The position numbers were made by a program, and so were the translations under genes. DNA of 64,000 nt from Sphingomonadaceae bacterium. Lineage in GTDB: Bacteria; Pseudomonadota; Alphaproteobacteria; Sphingomonadales; Sphingomonadaceae. Below are positions 1 to 9,935 of this stretch, in pieces. Numbering within the stretch: position 1 is the first letter of the stretch; each line of letters begins with the position of its first letter. Location of the stretch: the NCBI GenBank assembly GCA_020850455.1, contig JADZEQ010000005.1, positions 408,873-472,872 on the forward strand. The letters run 5' to 3'. The notes beneath the pieces are model-generated. The model was not told the origin of the DNA. It was given only the letters and a program-made list of their open reading frames with translations, and did not search any database.

Positions 1-254
1 ACCCCGCGTCCCCAGCCGCTCGCCCGGCCCAAATTGGTCGTGCGCAGGCGGCGAATATCGACCCCATCGGCCAGCGTGCGCAAGGGCAGGCAGGGGCCAT
101 CGGCATAGGGGTGGCGCGATGCATGGGCGATGACCGTCCAGCCGCGCGCTGCCAGATCGCGGCCAAGGTCGGCGGCGATTTGCGCGGTGGCGCTATTATC
201 CGGGAAATAAAAACGGTTGCAGATGTGGATGCGGGGGGTGGGCGCGCCCATCAT
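1..254 (-). CDS. Glycosyltransferase family 4-like, N-terminal part (cut by left edge)
   Basis: About 84 N-terminal residues are visible and the rest lies beyond the left edge. After a short start the protein reads ICNRFYFPDNSATAQIAADLGRDLA, then WTVIAHASRHPY. This resembles the N-terminal acceptor-binding Rossmann half of GT4/WcaI-type glycosyltransferases of exopolysaccharide clusters. Its ATG shares one base with the fcl stop codon (TGATG), so it is probably translationally coupled and the last visible gene of the operon. The specific donor sugar and acceptor cannot be told from this fragment. The family call is an inference from the N-terminal motif and the context. Confidence 0.7.
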   Translation of the reverse strand, partial: MMGAPTPRIHICNRFYFPDNSATAQIAADLGRDLAARGWTVIAHASRHPYADGPCLPLRTLADGVDIRRLRTTNLGRASGWGRG

Positions 255-1207
255 CACCCGCCGCGTACCGCGCCCTCGGCGCGCATGCGTTCATACCAGC
301 CTATGGTATCGGCTATGCCGGTTTCGAGCGGGGTTTGCGCTTGCCAGCCGAGCGCGGTCAATTTGGTTGAATCGATGCGCTTACGCGGGGTGCCGTCGGG
401 CTTGGTCGCGTCAAACGCCAATTGCCCGGCAAAACCGGCTTGGCGACAGATGATCGTGGCGAGTTCGGCGATGCTCACCTCCTGCCCGCTGCCGACGTTG
501 ATCGGCGCTTCGTCGTCATAATTTTCAGCAAGGAAGCACAGCGCATCGGCGAGGTCATCGACGTGCATAAATTCGCGCAAGGGCGTGCCGCTGCCCCAGA
601 TGGTAAGCGTGTCGGCACCGCTGTCGCGCGCATCCACCGCCTTGCGGATCAGCGCGGGGAGGACATGGCTGGTCGCCAGGTCGAAATTATCGTCGGGGCC
701 GTAGAGGTTGGTCGGCTGCGCGGCGATGAAGTTGCAGCCATATTGGCGGCGATAGGCTTGGCAAAGCTTTATCCCGGCGATCTTGGCGATCGCATACCAG
801 ATATTGGTTTCCTCCAGTGGGCCGGACAGCAACGCCTCCTCGACGATTGGTTGTGCGGCGAGCTTGGGATAAATGCAGGAGGAGCCGAGAAAGATCAGCT
901 TTTCAACGCCGTGGCGGTGCGCTGCCTCTATCACCGCCAATTCGATGTGCAGGTTGTCGCGCAGGAAATCGACCGGCAGGCTGTTATTGGCGTGGATGCC
1001 GCCGACCTTTGCCGCCGCCAGAAAGACAATCTCTGGCCGGTTGGTGGCAAACCAGCCATCCACCGCCGCTTTGTCAGTAAGGTCGAGTTGGTCGCGCGGG
1101 GCGGTGAGGATGGTGCAATCCACACCCCCCAAACGGCGCACTATGGCGCGCCCGACCATCCCATTATGGCCGGCAACGAAAATGCGTTTGCCGATCAGCC
1201 GTGCCAT
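254..1207 (-). CDS. fcl: GDP-L-fucose synthase
   Basis: A 317-residue protein of the short-chain dehydrogenase/reductase epimerase family, with the usual length for Fcl/WcaG. The NAD(P)-binding motif GHNGMVG is at residues 13-19, a serine-rich segment LGSSCIYP is near 108-115, and the catalytic Tyr-x3-Lys is Y138/K142 (WYAIAKIAG). Fcl epimerises and reduces GDP-4-keto-6-deoxy-mannose to GDP-L-fucose in the cytoplasm, using the product of the gene just upstream (gmd). The start ATG is preceded by AAAGGACAGG, which overlaps the gmd stop, and the gene ends in a TGATG overlap with the glycosyltransferase. GDP-L-fucose is therefore the likely nucleotide sugar of this polysaccharide operon. Confidence 0.93.
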   Translation of the reverse strand: MARLIGKRIFVAGHNGMVGRAIVRRLGGVDCTILTAPRDQLDLTDKAAVDGWFATNRPEIVFLAAAKVGGIHANNSLPVDFLRDNLHIELAVIEAAHRHGVEKLIFLGSSCIYPKLAAQPIVEEALLSGPLEETNIWYAIAKIAGIKLCQAYRRQYGCNFIAAQPTNLYGPDDNFDLATSHVLPALIRKAVDARDSGADTLTIWGSGTPLREFMHVDDLADALCFLAENYDDEAPINVGSGQEVSIAELATIICRQAGFAGQLAFDATKPDGTPRKRIDSTKLTALGWQAQTPLETGIADTIGWYERMRAEGAVRGG

Positions 1208-1221
1208 GCCGCGCCTGTCCT

Positions 1222-2280
1222 TTACCCCTGCGCCTTGCGCGCCAGTTCAAGATCGGCCGCGACCATTTCGCGCGCCAGTTCGCGCACGCTGGTTTCATGG
1301 TGCCAGCCCAATTGCTGCTGGGCCTTTTTGGGGTCGCCGAGCAGCAAATCCACCTCGGTCGGGCGGAAATAGCGCGGGTCGACTTCGACCAATGTACGTC
1401 CCGTGGCCGCGCAAATCCCCTTTTCCTCGACCCCGGTGCCCCGCCAGTTCAGCTCTATCCCCACATCTTCAAAGGCCCAGTTAACGAAATCGCGCACTGT
1501 GGTGGTCTCGCCGGTCGCCAGCACATAATCGTCAGGCTCATCCTGTTGCATCATCATCCACATGCCGCGCACATATTCGGCGGCATGACCCCAGTCGCGC
1601 TTGGCATCTAGGTTGCCGAGGTAGAGCTTATCCTGCTGGCCGAGGCTGATTGCCGCCGCCGCGCGCGTAATTTTGCGGGTGACAAAGGTTTCGCCGCGCA
1701 GCGGGCTTTCATGGTTGAACAAAATGCCGTTCGACGCGTGAATGCCATAGGCTTCGCGATAATTGACCACGATCCAATAGGCATAAAGCTTGGCCACCGC
1801 ATAGGGCGAACGCGGGTAAAAGGGGGTCGTTTCGCGCTGTGGCACTTCCTGCACCAACCCATAAAGTTCAGAGGTCGACGCCTGATAGAAGCGGGTCTTT
1901 TTTTCGAGACCCAATATACGGATAGCCTCCAGCAAGCGCAGCGTGCCTATCGCATCGGCATTGGCGGTATATTCGGGCGCTTCAAAGCTGACCTGCACAT
2001 GGCTTTGCGCGGCGAGATTATAAATCTCATCCGGTTGGGTTTCCTGAATGATTCGGATCAAATTGGTGCTGTCGGTCAGATCGCCATGGTGGAGGAAAAA
2101 GCGCGCATCATCGATGTGCGGATCTTGATAAATATCCTCTATCCGCGCCGTGTTGAAAGAGGAGGAGCGGCGTTTGAGCCCGTGCACGATATAATTTTTT
2201 TCGAGCAACAGGCGGGCGAGATAGGCCCCATCCTGCCCGGTGATCCCGGTAACGAGCGCAACTTTTTGCTGACTTTGCAT
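1222..2280 (-). CDS. gmd: GDP-mannose 4,6-dehydratase
   Basis: The annotated 452-residue ORF is too long and runs into the upstream gene. The real start is most likely ATG at 2280 ([12 protein letters not shown]), giving about 352 residues, normal for Gmd; an ATG six bases further upstream is also possible. The NADP-binding motif GITGQDG is at residues 12-18, and the catalytic Tyr-x3-Lys lies in [12 protein letters not shown]. The enzyme makes GDP-4-keto-6-deoxy-mannose, the substrate of Fcl 14 bp downstream. A TGGGA element sits about 5 nt before the chosen start. The gene belongs to the minus-strand polysaccharide operon. Confidence 0.94.
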   Translation of the reverse strand: MQSQQKVALVTGITGQDGAYLARLLLEKNYIVHGLKRRSSSFNTARIEDIYQDPHIDDARFFLHHGDLTDSTNLIRIIQETQPDEIYNLAAQSHVQVSFEAPEYTANADAIGTLRLLEAIRILGLEKKTRFYQASTSELYGLVQEVPQRETTPFYPRSPYAVAKLYAYWIVVNYREAYGIHASNGILFNHESPLRGETFVTRKITRAAAAISLGQQDKLYLGNLDAKRDWGHAAEYVRGMWMMMQQDEPDDYVLATGETTTVRDFVNWAFEDVGIELNWRGTGVEEKGICAATGRTLVEVDPRYFRPTEVDLLLGDPKKAQQQLGWHHETSVRELAREMVAADLELARKAQG

Positions 2281-2398
2281 TATCATCCCATTTTTTTGCG
2301 GATTGTGTTCGCAGGCGGCCTTAACCGCTTGCCGGGCAAGCGTCCAGCCACCAATGGCGCCTAAATGGCGAGCGTTTGTTGTATTGGTGTTGCAGCGA

Positions 2399-4210
2399 TC
2401 AAAAATGCCGTGCGGCGACGCTTTTTGCCCAGTCACGCGTGTAGGCAAAGGGGTTCGTTCCGGTGGATTGGCGACCCGCCACCCAGTCGCCGACCGGAAT
2501 GGTAAAGCCGGTTTTGCGCCGTTCGCGAATTGCCGCAGGCAGTGGTGGGCTAGTCGCTTGTCCCAAGATCGTCTTGCCATGGATGCGTCCGGCGATGATC
2601 AGTGGGGCGATGGCGCGCAACAGTTCAAGGTCGACCAGCGGTATGCGCACCTCCACACTATGCGCCATGCTCGCCCAGTCGGTGTCGCGCAGCAATTGGT
2701 TGCGCATATAAAGGCTCGCCTCCAGCGTCGCGATGCGGGTGAAATCGCGCCGGGCGCGCGCGTCCAACTGCCCCTCTATATGGGGGAGGAGGTTGAGCGC
2801 CGCCAAGCCAGCGGCGGCACGCTCTTCGCCCATCAGCGCGGGCAATTCCCATGGCATATAAAGGCCGCGCCGGACGAACCAGCTGCCCGCCAGCGTCCCG
2901 CCATATTGGAGCAGTCCCATTGCCTTGGGCGGCAGCCCCCATTGGCCTAGCCCTACCGCGCGGCCCATCCGTGCCATCACCCGTCCCATGCCGATACGTT
3001 GGATTGGCCCCAATTGCCGTCGCCAGCGCGGAATGTCGACAAAGCTGGGATAGCCGCCAAAAAATTCATCGCCGCCCAGCCCCGACAAGGCCCCCTTGAA
3101 GCCCGATGCACGGGCAAATTTGCTGATGAACCAGCTATTGGGACCATCGATGCTCGGTTGATCCATCGCGGCGAGCATCACCTCCCGATCCGCTGCAAAA
3201 TCGGCGGCACCGACCATCGCCACATGATGCGGCACATCATAGGCGGCAGCGCATTGGCGGGCGAGCGGCACCTCGTCTTCCGCACGCCCTGCGTATTCGG
3301 CAAAGCCCAAGGTCAGCGCGGTGAGTCCCGGCGCATCGCATTGTTTCGCGAGCGCCAATATTGCCCCCGAATCCAGTCCAGACGACAAAAAGACCGCAAT
3401 CGGCACATCGGATACCAAATGGTGGGCGACACTGTCGCGCAGCGCCGCGCCGACCTGTTCGCGAACAGTCTCCGCCGAAAGATGGGCAAATTGCGGCGCG
3501 ACCATTTCGGCGTCGGCGAGCAGGGCGCTGATCTGCACATAGGGGCGGGGCGCGCCCATTTGCCCACGCGTTACCTGCAGAATATGGCCGGCGGGCAGGC
3601 ATTTGATCGCGCGGATACTGGTAAAGGGTTCGGGGACGGAGCCGAGCATATAAAAGCCCGCTTCACCCGCCGGATCGCTTTCGCGCGATATAGCCGCGGA
3701 TTGCAGCAACGCCTGCACCGAAGATGCAAAGCGCAAGCTGCGTCCATCATCGGCATAATAGAGCGGCTTAATGCCATAGGGCCCGCGTACGAGGGTCAGC
3801 GTTGCGGCGCGTGCATCCCACAGGCCGATCGCAAACATACCGCGCAGCCGGGCGAAAATGGCATCGCCCCATTGGGCAAAGCCGCGCAATATCACCTCTG
3901 TATCGCTTTGGGTGCGAAAGCCATGACCAAGCGCCTGCAATTCGGCGCGCAGCGCGCGATAATTATATATTTCGCCGTTAAAGACGATGGTTCGCCCATC
4001 GCCATCGTGCATTGGCTGCAACCCATCCTCGCTGAGGTCGATGAAGGCGAGCCGCCGATGGCCAAAACCGATCCGTCGGTCGTCGGCTACCCAATTGGCG
4101 AAGCCATCCGGCCCGCGCGCAGCCATCGCATCACGAAGGCGAGTCAATTCACCATCGTCGACGCCGTCGGCCGCTGGATGATAGGAAAAGATGCCAACAA
4201 TGCCACACAT
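2399..4210 (-). CDS. Asparagine synthase-like glutamine amidotransferase of a polysaccharide cluster
   Basis: The ORF track starts 14 codons too early. The start is set by MCGIVGIF, because Cys2 becomes the N-terminal nucleophile of class II glutamine amidotransferases, giving 603 residues. Residues 1 to about 190 form the glutaminase domain ([13 protein letters not shown]). The synthetase domain follows, with a pyrophosphatase-type loop read as LSSGLDS near residue 276 instead of the usual SGGLDS. AsnB paralogues in exopolysaccharide gene clusters are thought to amidate sugar acids or other acceptors rather than make free asparagine, and the neighbours (gmd, fcl, sugar transferase) point that way. 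Ordinary asparagine synthesis cannot be excluded from sequence alone. Confidence 0.85.
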   Translation of the reverse strand: MCGIVGIFSYHPAADGVDDGELTRLRDAMAARGPDGFANWVADDRRIGFGHRRLAFIDLSEDGLQPMHDGDGRTIVFNGEIYNYRALRAELQALGHGFRTQSDTEVILRGFAQWGDAIFARLRGMFAIGLWDARAATLTLVRGPYGIKPLYYADDGRSLRFASSVQALLQSAAISRESDPAGEAGFYMLGSVPEPFTSIRAIKCLPAGHILQVTRGQMGAPRPYVQISALLADAEMVAPQFAHLSAETVREQVGAALRDSVAHHLVSDVPIAVFLSSGLDSGAILALAKQCDAPGLTALTLGFAEYAGRAEDEVPLARQCAAAYDVPHHVAMVGAADFAADREVMLAAMDQPSIDGPNSWFISKFARASGFKGALSGLGGDEFFGGYPSFVDIPRWRRQLGPIQRIGMGRVMARMGRAVGLGQWGLPPKAMGLLQYGGTLAGSWFVRRGLYMPWELPALMGEERAAAGLAALNLLPHIEGQLDARARRDFTRIATLEASLYMRNQLLRDTDWASMAHSVEVRIPLVDLELLRAIAPLIIAGRIHGKTILGQATSPPLPAAIRERRKTGFTIPVGDWVAGRQSTGTNPFAYTRDWAKSVAARHF

Positions 4211-4279
4211 GCGGCGCGCGATGTGCGTGCGATTCGCTGGGCCGTCAAGCAAAACCCATATAGCGAATTTGGATGCAGC

Positions 4280-5677
4280 CTATTTTGCGCCGCGTTTATG
4301 GATGGCAGTGGTTATCGTGTGCGCGGCAATCAGCATGTCCAGCCATAGGGAACAATATTTTACATAGTAAAAATCGTAGGATAATTTGACCCTTGTATCG
4401 TCAATTCCGGCAACATGACCCTGGTTGACCTGTGCCCAGCCGGTGATCCCGGGCTTGATCGCGTGGCGATAGTGATAAAAGGGTAACGCCTGTTCGTACC
4501 AGAGCGTCAGTTCGACCGCTTCGGGTCGCGGGCCGATCAGGCTCATTTCCCCGCGCAGCACGTTGATGAGTTGCGGCAGTTCGTCGATCCGCGTCTTGCG
4601 CAGGAAATTGCCGACGCGGGTGATGCGGGGGTCGGCGTCCTGCGTAATCGCGGCATCGCGCGCCTCAGCATCATTGGTTGCCGGGTCATCGGGCAGACGC
4701 ATCGTCCGAAACTTGATTATCGTGAAGCTGCGCGCGCGATAGCCGGTGCGTTCCTGTCGAAAGAGCACGCCGCCGGGCGATTCAAGGCGAATGGCGATGG
4801 CGGCCAGCAGCATCAACGGCCAGGTGAGGAGCAGCAAGGTCGCGGCCCCCACATAATCCATAATTTGTTTGACGCGCAGGTAAAATTGATTGGGATTGAG
4901 CGTCCCGAAACTATTGTCCGAAATGCTCGTCACATCGACCGTGCCGCTAAATTGTTCAGCAAGGTGTCTCCAGTGATAGACGGGCACCCCGGCGAGCAGG
5001 CTGCGCATCATCGCTTGGTCCCAGCCTGATGGGTGGCGGGCATCCAAATCAGCCACCACCCCATCGACCGCGACAATCGGGTCGTTCGGCAGTTTGAGGC
5101 GCACCAAAGTGATGGCATCTTGCTGTGCCAAGCCATTGACCCGCCCGCCGGGAATTACGGCAAAGCGCAAGCGGCGGCGGCGCGATGTCACGCGTTCGGT
5201 TGCCACGAAAAAGCCTAGCGCCAGCACAAAATGGGTGAACATCTGCACCCGGCTATAATCAATCCGGGCAAAGATGGGGACGATCGCAAAAATGGCAAAG
5301 GCGATGATGACGGTCGGCACCGAATAAGTGGCGGTGGTCGCGCCGCGAAAGGGAACCATGGAACGCGCGGCATAATAGCCGGTGAGCAGCGCGGCCGCGC
5401 TCAACAGCCCGCTGTAGAGGATGCGCGGATCGCTGATCGGCACCCCGTCATAGAGCGCGCGAGCGGTCATCGGCAGCAGGATGCACAGGAACAGCCCCAT
5501 CCCCACCTGAAAACGGATTCGTTCGGTCAGCAGGCGCGGTTGCCGCACCGCGTCGGGGTGTAAATTGCCCGCTTTGACCGGGACGATGCCAAAATCATCG
5601 CCCGCGCGCCCATCCGCAGGCGCGGCTTGGGATGCCGCCACGTCGATGCCGGGTGAAGATGGCGTAGGGTGCGTCAA
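4280..5677 (-). CDS. Polyprenyl-phosphate sugar-1-phosphate transferase (initiating glycosyltransferase)
   Basis: 465 residues. The N-terminal half holds several hydrophobic segments (such as [13 protein letters not shown] and [14 protein letters not shown]), giving the usual multi-span membrane part. The C-terminal third is the bacterial sugar transferase domain: a membrane-anchoring helix, then [40 protein letters not shown] and SLIGPRPE. This family transfers a hexose-1-phosphate to undecaprenyl phosphate and starts repeat-unit assembly. The ORF begins with TTG just 10 bp after the VWA gene stop, preceded by AGGGCAAG; no in-frame ATG fits near the N-terminus. It is the first polysaccharide gene of the operon. 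The sugar transferred is unknown. Confidence 0.9.
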   Translation of the reverse strand: MTHPTPSSPGIDVAASQAAPADGRAGDDFGIVPVKAGNLHPDAVRQPRLLTERIRFQVGMGLFLCILLPMTARALYDGVPISDPRILYSGLLSAAALLTGYYAARSMVPFRGATTATYSVPTVIIAFAIFAIVPIFARIDYSRVQMFTHFVLALGFFVATERVTSRRRRLRFAVIPGGRVNGLAQQDAITLVRLKLPNDPIVAVDGVVADLDARHPSGWDQAMMRSLLAGVPVYHWRHLAEQFSGTVDVTSISDNSFGTLNPNQFYLRVKQIMDYVGAATLLLLTWPLMLLAAIAIRLESPGGVLFRQERTGYRARSFTIIKFRTMRLPDDPATNDAEARDAAITQDADPRITRVGNFLRKTRIDELPQLINVLRGEMSLIGPRPEAVELTLWYEQALPFYHYRHAIKPGITGWAQVNQGHVAGIDDTRVKLSYDFYYVKYCSLWLDMLIAAHTITTAIHKRGAK

Positions 5678-5687
5678 GCGGCTTGCC

Positions 5688-6866
5688 CTATTGTTTGCGC
5701 GTCAGGTTGCGCATCGCCCCCTCCAACCCGTCGAGGGTCAGCGGGAACATGCGGTCATTCATCACCTGCCGGATGATCTTGGTCGATTGCGAATAGCCCC
5801 AATGCTGTTCGGGCACCGGGTTGATCCACGCCGCCGCCGGATAGGTGTTGGTCAGGCGCTGCATCCAGACAAGGCCCGCTTCTTCGTTGAAATGTTCGAC
5901 GCTGCCGCCGGGGTGGGTGATTTCATAGGGGCTCATTGCCGCATCGCCGACAAAGATCAGCTTATAATCATGGCCATATTTGTGCAAAATATCCCACATC
6001 GGCGTGCGTTCGGAAAAACGACGGCGATTATCCTTCCACACCCCTTCATAGGGGCAGTTGTGGAAATAGAAAAATTCGAGGTTCTTGAACTCGCTCGATG
6101 CCGCGCTGAACAATTCCTCACATAATTTGATAAAGGGGTCCATCGACCCGCCAACGTCAAGGAACAGTAGCACCTTGACTGCATTATGCCGCTCGGCGCG
6201 CATGTGAATGTCAAGCCAGCCCTGCCGCGCAGTGCCGTTGATCGTCGCGTCGAGGTCGAGTTCCTCCGCCGCCCCTTCGCGGGCAAAGCGGCGCAGGCGG
6301 CGCAGCGCAATCTTGATGTTGCGCGTGCCCAGTTCACGATTATTGTCGAGGTTGCGAAATTCGCGCTTGTCCCACACTTTCAGTGCGCGCTTATGCTTGG
6401 ATTCGCCGCCGATCCGCACCCCTTCGGGATTATAACCCGAATTGCCATAGGGGCTGGTGCCGCCGGTGCCGATCCATTTATTGCCGCCTTCGTGGCGGCC
6501 CTGTTGTTCCTCGAGCCGCTTTTTGAGCGTCTCCATGATCTCTTCCCAGCCGCCCAATGATTCGATAGCGGCCATTTCCTCCTCACTCAGAAATTTTTCG
6601 GCGACCGCCCGCAACCATTCGGAGGGGATTTCGGCACCATTTTCGGCCCAACTGCCTTCCAGCCCCTTGAATATTTTGGCAAAAACCTGATCGAAACGAT
6701 CAATCTGCCCTTCATCCTTCACATAGATAGCGCGCGAGAGATAATAAAAATCCTCCGGCTTGCGGTCGATCACCTCCGCATCGAGCGCTTCGAGCAGCAA
6801 CAAATGTTCCTTGAGGCTGGCCGATATGCCCGCTGCGCGCAATTCGTCGAGGAAGCCCAAAAACAT
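5688..6866 (-). CDS. VWA domain-containing (CoxE-like) protein
   Basis: The start is taken as the ATG at 6866 (MFLGFLDELR), since the longer ORF begins with an unsupported TTG; this gives about 392 residues. The N-terminal half is charged and helical with a Gly-rich stretch (GTGGTSPYGNSGYNPEG). The C-terminal half is a von Willebrand A fold with the metal-site motif read as DVGGS (residues about 237-241) rather than DxSxS. CoxE/YehP-type VWA proteins act with MoxR-family AAA+ ATPases as chaperone or metal-insertion pairs. The likely partner is at 9001-9846 on the same strand, unusually separated by two opposite-strand genes. The natural substrate is unknown. Confidence 0.85.
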   Translation of the reverse strand: MFLGFLDELRAAGISASLKEHLLLLEALDAEVIDRKPEDFYYLSRAIYVKDEGQIDRFDQVFAKIFKGLEGSWAENGAEIPSEWLRAVAEKFLSEEEMAAIESLGGWEEIMETLKKRLEEQQGRHEGGNKWIGTGGTSPYGNSGYNPEGVRIGGESKHKRALKVWDKREFRNLDNNRELGTRNIKIALRRLRRFAREGAAEELDLDATINGTARQGWLDIHMRAERHNAVKVLLFLDVGGSMDPFIKLCEELFSAASSEFKNLEFFYFHNCPYEGVWKDNRRRFSERTPMWDILHKYGHDYKLIFVGDAAMSPYEITHPGGSVEHFNEEAGLVWMQRLTNTYPAAAWINPVPEQHWGYSQSTKIIRQVMNDRMFPLTLDGLEGAMRNLTRKQ

Positions 6867-7090
6867 GCCGATGTCCCAAATTTCCAAGCGCGATCGTCAC
6901 GGGCGCGCTACGCCGTCCAAGCATGATTTGCATGCTTTGCCAAGCAGCTAGCTGTGCGCTGGCGCACAATATTCGGTCAGCTTGGCGAAAGCTTGCGCAA
7001 GGTAAATAGCGTGCGGGCAGCAATCGGGGAACAGATTTGCGCGCAATTGGGTCGTAAACGGGGCAGTCGCCCATTTTTGGAGTATATGTG

Positions 7091-7441
7091 ATGCAACCGA
7101 AATCTCTCCGCCTTCTCGGCCTTGCAATGGTCGCGGCGTCGGGCCTGTGGGCAACCAACGCCAGCGCTGCCTGCAATGATGGCCGCAACCGTAACGTGAC
7201 CGTGGTCAATCGCACGGCGGTGACGGTGCGTGAGCTATATGGCTCGCGCGTTACCACATCGTCGTGGGAAGAAGATGTTCTGGGTTCGCGCGTCCTGCCG
7301 TCGGGCCAGTCGATCAACGTCAACTGGGATGATAACAGCTGCGAATGTCTGTTCGACTTCAAGGCGGTGCTGACCAACGGCAATGAAATTGTCGCCCGCC
7401 GGGTTAACGTCTGCGCGGTCAGCAACTGGGTCATCCAGTAA
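7091..7441 (+). CDS. Small secreted protein of unknown function
   Basis: About 116 residues with a clear signal peptide (LRLLGLAMVAASGLWATNASA, cleavage expected after NASA). The mature part has four cysteines (one at its N-terminus, CECLF, and one in NVCAVS), which could form periplasmic disulfides. The motif SSWEEDVLGSRVLPSGQSINVNWDD followed by CLFDFKAVL is one I recall from a small alphaproteobacterial exported-protein family with no established function. A GGAG sits 8 nt before the ATG (5 nt before an alternative GTG at 7088). The gene is flanked by VWA and chemoreceptor genes and ends at an intrinsic terminator. No enzymatic role is proposed. Confidence 0.8.
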   Translation: MQPKSLRLLGLAMVAASGLWATNASAACNDGRNRNVTVVNRTAVTVRELYGSRVTTSSWEEDVLGSRVLPSGQSINVNWDDNSCECLFDFKAVLTNGNEIVARRVNVCAVSNWVIQ

Positions 7442-7476
7442 GCGCCGGGCGTTACGTCCAATATTTTAACAGGGGA

Positions 7477-7513
7477 ATCGCCATCCGTACCATCGGTGCG
7501 GGTGGCGATTTTT
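7477..7513 (+). terminator. Rho-independent terminator after the small secreted protein
   Basis: A 10-bp stem (ATCGCCATCC pairing with GGGTGGCGAT, one G-T wobble) with a 13-base loop is followed by a run of five T. It lies 36 bp after the stop codon of the secreted protein and before the chemoreceptor gene, so the two plus-strand genes are probably separate transcripts. Confidence 0.8.
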
Positions 7514-7593
7514 GTGCGCAGATATTGACGCGCTGTTAACCATGTCTGTGCCATGGCGGTGTCGATTGTCACGGATTTGGGACAGACGACACC

Positions 7594-8991
7594 ATGAAGG
7601 CGGAAAAAATTACCGACGGCACACCGATGATCGATGCCGAACTGGCGAATAAGTGCAGCGAATTGGCGCTGGGCTGTGCCGAAATTGGTGGCCAGATAGA
7701 GGGGGTGACCGGCGACCTCAGCGAACAGATGGAACGTTTGGGGCGGTTGGAGCAGTTGACTGCTGATCTGGAGGTTGATCAAGCACAGGTCGCGCGCGCC
7801 ACCGAAGAGGCGCGCCTGCTGTCGGCTCGCGCGACCGAAAATATTACCAACAGCGCGACGCAAATATCGTCGAGCATCGAAGAAATTCAGGCGCTGTCGG
7901 GGCTGATCGAACGACTGGGCAATCATGTGACCGGCTTTGCCGCCGCGATGGATCAGGTGCGCAGCGTGTCGAGCAGCATCGAAACCATTGCCAAGACGAC
8001 CAATATGCTTGCGCTCAATGCCGCGATTGAGGCGGAGCGCGCCGGGGATGCTGGCCGCACCTTTGCCGTGGTGGCGAGTGAGGTCAAAAAGCTCGCCGGC
8101 CATACGCGCGAAGCAACCGTTGAAATCAAGCGCACGGTCGCCAGCTTGGCAGGCGAGGCGGAGGAATTGACCCGCCAAATTCGCACCAGTGTTGCCGAGA
8201 GTGGCAAGGCCGAACGTGGTTTTGCCCGCATTGCCGAAGTGCTGAATCAAGCGGTTGATCTGGTGGGCCTCGTCGATGCGCAGGGTGACCAGATTGCGTC
8301 GAGCGCATCGCTGATCCACGGCAACAGCCAGCAAATTCGCCATGCGTTGCAAGATTATGGGTCAAGTGTCCGTCAATCGACCGACAAATTGGCTCGCGCG
8401 CACCGCGATGCTGGCGATCTGGAGCGGGTTTCCAACCGACTATTTCATGTGCTCGTCGCATCTGGCGTCGCGCCGGAGGATAATCGTTTCGTCGAATATG
8501 CGATGGCACAGTGCAAGCGGATCACCGAATTGACCGAAGCAGCGGTGACCAAGGGTGAGCTTACCCTCGAGCAGATGTTCGACAATCAATATCAGCTGAT
8601 AGAGGGCAGCAATCCCGAACGTTTCCGCACCGGCCTCACCGATTGGGCGACCAAAAATTGGCAGCCGATCCTTGATGAAATTGCCGATTTCGACCCGCAC
8701 ATCATGGCGACCGTCTGTTCATCAAGTGATGGCTATCTGCCGACCCATGTGTCGCGTCTGTCGCGCGCGCCGACAGGCGATGTTGCGCACGACACCAAAT
8801 ATTGCCGCAACGGGCGGATCATATTTGCCCCCTGCGATGTAGAGGGCAAGGCGTCGACCGCCCCATTCCACATGGCGATTTACCGGCATGAAGGCGATGG
8901 CACCAATTATGAGGTGACGCGCAACGTTTATTGCCCGCTCTATGTGCGCGGGCGGCGCTGGGGCGATCTGGAGGTTGCCTATATTCTGTAA
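7594..8991 (+). CDS. Soluble methyl-accepting chemotaxis-like signal transducer
   Basis: 465 residues with no transmembrane segment. Residues about 20-330 are coiled-coil rich and contain the highly conserved receptor hairpin tip ([20 protein letters not shown], then [11 protein letters not shown]), where CheW and CheA dock. The C-terminal ~170 residues form a separate domain ending in [18 protein letters not shown], similar to the C-terminal module of some cytoplasmic alphaproteobacterial chemoreceptors, probably a ligand- or redox-sensing domain. No che genes are in the window, so its partner array is elsewhere. It is transcribed against, and sits between, the VWA and AAA+ genes. The signal sensed is unknown. 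Confidence 0.87.
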   Translation: MKAEKITDGTPMIDAELANKCSELALGCAEIGGQIEGVTGDLSEQMERLGRLEQLTADLEVDQAQVARATEEARLLSARATENITNSATQISSSIEEIQALSGLIERLGNHVTGFAAAMDQVRSVSSSIETIAKTTNMLALNAAIEAERAGDAGRTFAVVASEVKKLAGHTREATVEIKRTVASLAGEAEELTRQIRTSVAESGKAERGFARIAEVLNQAVDLVGLVDAQGDQIASSASLIHGNSQQIRHALQDYGSSVRQSTDKLARAHRDAGDLERVSNRLFHVLVASGVAPEDNRFVEYAMAQCKRITELTEAAVTKGELTLEQMFDNQYQLIEGSNPERFRTGLTDWATKNWQPILDEIADFDPHIMATVCSSSDGYLPTHVSRLSRAPTGDVAHDTKYCRNGRIIFAPCDVEGKASTAPFHMAIYRHEGDGTNYEVTRNVYCPLYVRGRRWGDLEVAYIL

Positions 8992-9000
8992 AAGCTGCCG

Positions 9001-9846
9001 TCAGTTGCCCTGACGCCGCGCCATGAAGGCGAGCCGTTCAAACAGCATCACATCCTGCTCATTTTTGAGCAGCGCGCCATGTAGCGGTGGAATCGCCTTG
9101 GCCGGGTCGCGATTTTGCAGGACGTCGAGCGGCATATCCTCATTGAGGAGCAATTTCAGCCAGTCGATAAGCTCGCTGGTTGACGGTTTTTTCTTGAGGC
9201 CGGGTACGTCGCGCACTTCGTAGAAAATATCCATCGCCCGGCCGACCAATATCTTTTGAATGCCGGGGAAATGCACGTCGATGATCGCCTGCATCGTGTC
9301 GCGGTCGGGGAATTTGATATAATGAAAAAAGCAGCGGCGCAAAAAGGCGTCGGGCAAATCCTTTTCATTGTTCGACGTGATGACGACAATTGGTCGTTCG
9401 GCCGCCGCGATGCGTTCGCCGGTTTCATAAACGTCAAACGCCATACGGTCGAGTTCGTGGAGCAGGTCGTTCGGAAACTCGATATCCGCCTTGTCAATCT
9501 CATCAATCAGGAGGACAGGCAGCTGGGGCGAGGTAAAGGCTTCCCATAATTTACCGCGCTTGATGTAATTGCCAATGTCATGGACGCGTTCGTCGCCCAA
9601 TTGCCCATCGCGCAGACGTGCCACTGCATCATATTCATAAAGGCCTTGCTGTGCCTTCGTGGAAGATTTGATGTGCCAGGTGATGAGCGGTGCGCCAATG
9701 GCCTTGGCGATTTCTTCAGCAAGAACCGTTTTGCCGGTGCCCGGTTCGCCCTTTACCAGCAGCGGGCGGCGTAATGTCACCGCCGCATTGACCGCGACCT
9801 TCAGATCATCGGTTGCGACATAATTGCTGGTACCCTCGAATCGCAT
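9001..9846 (-). CDS. MoxR-type AAA+ ATPase
   Basis: 281 residues from the ATG at 9846, chosen because AAGGTGG lies 5 nt upstream; the longer ORF starts at a GTG inside that ribosome binding site. Walker A is GEPGTGKT (residues 33-40), Walker B is LLIDEIDK (about 107), and TSNNEKDLPDAFLRRCFFHYI contains the sensor-1 and arginine-finger region. MoxR ATPases work with VWA proteins to remodel or activate protein complexes. The expected partner at 5688-6866 is on the same strand but about 2.1 kb away. A perfect 10-bp inverted repeat overlaps the ribosome binding site, suggesting control at or near the translation start. Confidence 0.9.
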   Translation of the reverse strand: MRFEGTSNYVATDDLKVAVNAAVTLRRPLLVKGEPGTGKTVLAEEIAKAIGAPLITWHIKSSTKAQQGLYEYDAVARLRDGQLGDERVHDIGNYIKRGKLWEAFTSPQLPVLLIDEIDKADIEFPNDLLHELDRMAFDVYETGERIAAAERPIVVITSNNEKDLPDAFLRRCFFHYIKFPDRDTMQAIIDVHFPGIQKILVGRAMDIFYEVRDVPGLKKKPSTSELIDWLKLLLNEDMPLDVLQNRDPAKAIPPLHGALLKNEQDVMLFERLAFMARRQGN

Positions 9847-9852
9847 GCGTGC

Positions 9853-9880
9853 CACCTTACGTAAACGTCAACGTAAGGTG
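9853..9880. promoter_or_regulatory. Perfect inverted repeat overlapping the MoxR ribosome binding site
   Basis: CACCTTACGT and ACGTAAGGTG form perfect 10-bp arms around an 8-base spacer (AAACGTCA), with further ACGT copies inside. The arm nearest the gene contains the Shine-Dalgarno sequence of the AAA+ gene. It could be a protein operator (the spacing and ACGT core recall MerR-type sites, an inference from memory) or an RNA hairpin that hides the ribosome binding site. No MerR-type gene is nearby. Confidence 0.55.
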
Positions 9881-9935
9881 CATAGCAGGGGTGGGCCATT
9901 GTGCAAAGCAGGGGCGCTATGCCCCAAATGTGATG

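Noticed and set aside
2999-4348. 449-residue plus-strand ORF opposite the asparagine synthase-like gene
   Set aside because: Pure antisense shadow; no domain motifs, while the minus frame has the full Cys2 amidotransferase pattern.
6712-8352. 546-residue minus-strand ORF
   Set aside because: It runs antisense to the chemoreceptor and secreted-protein genes and through the VWA start; its low-complexity Arg/Leu/Ala composition is that of a GC-rich shadow frame.
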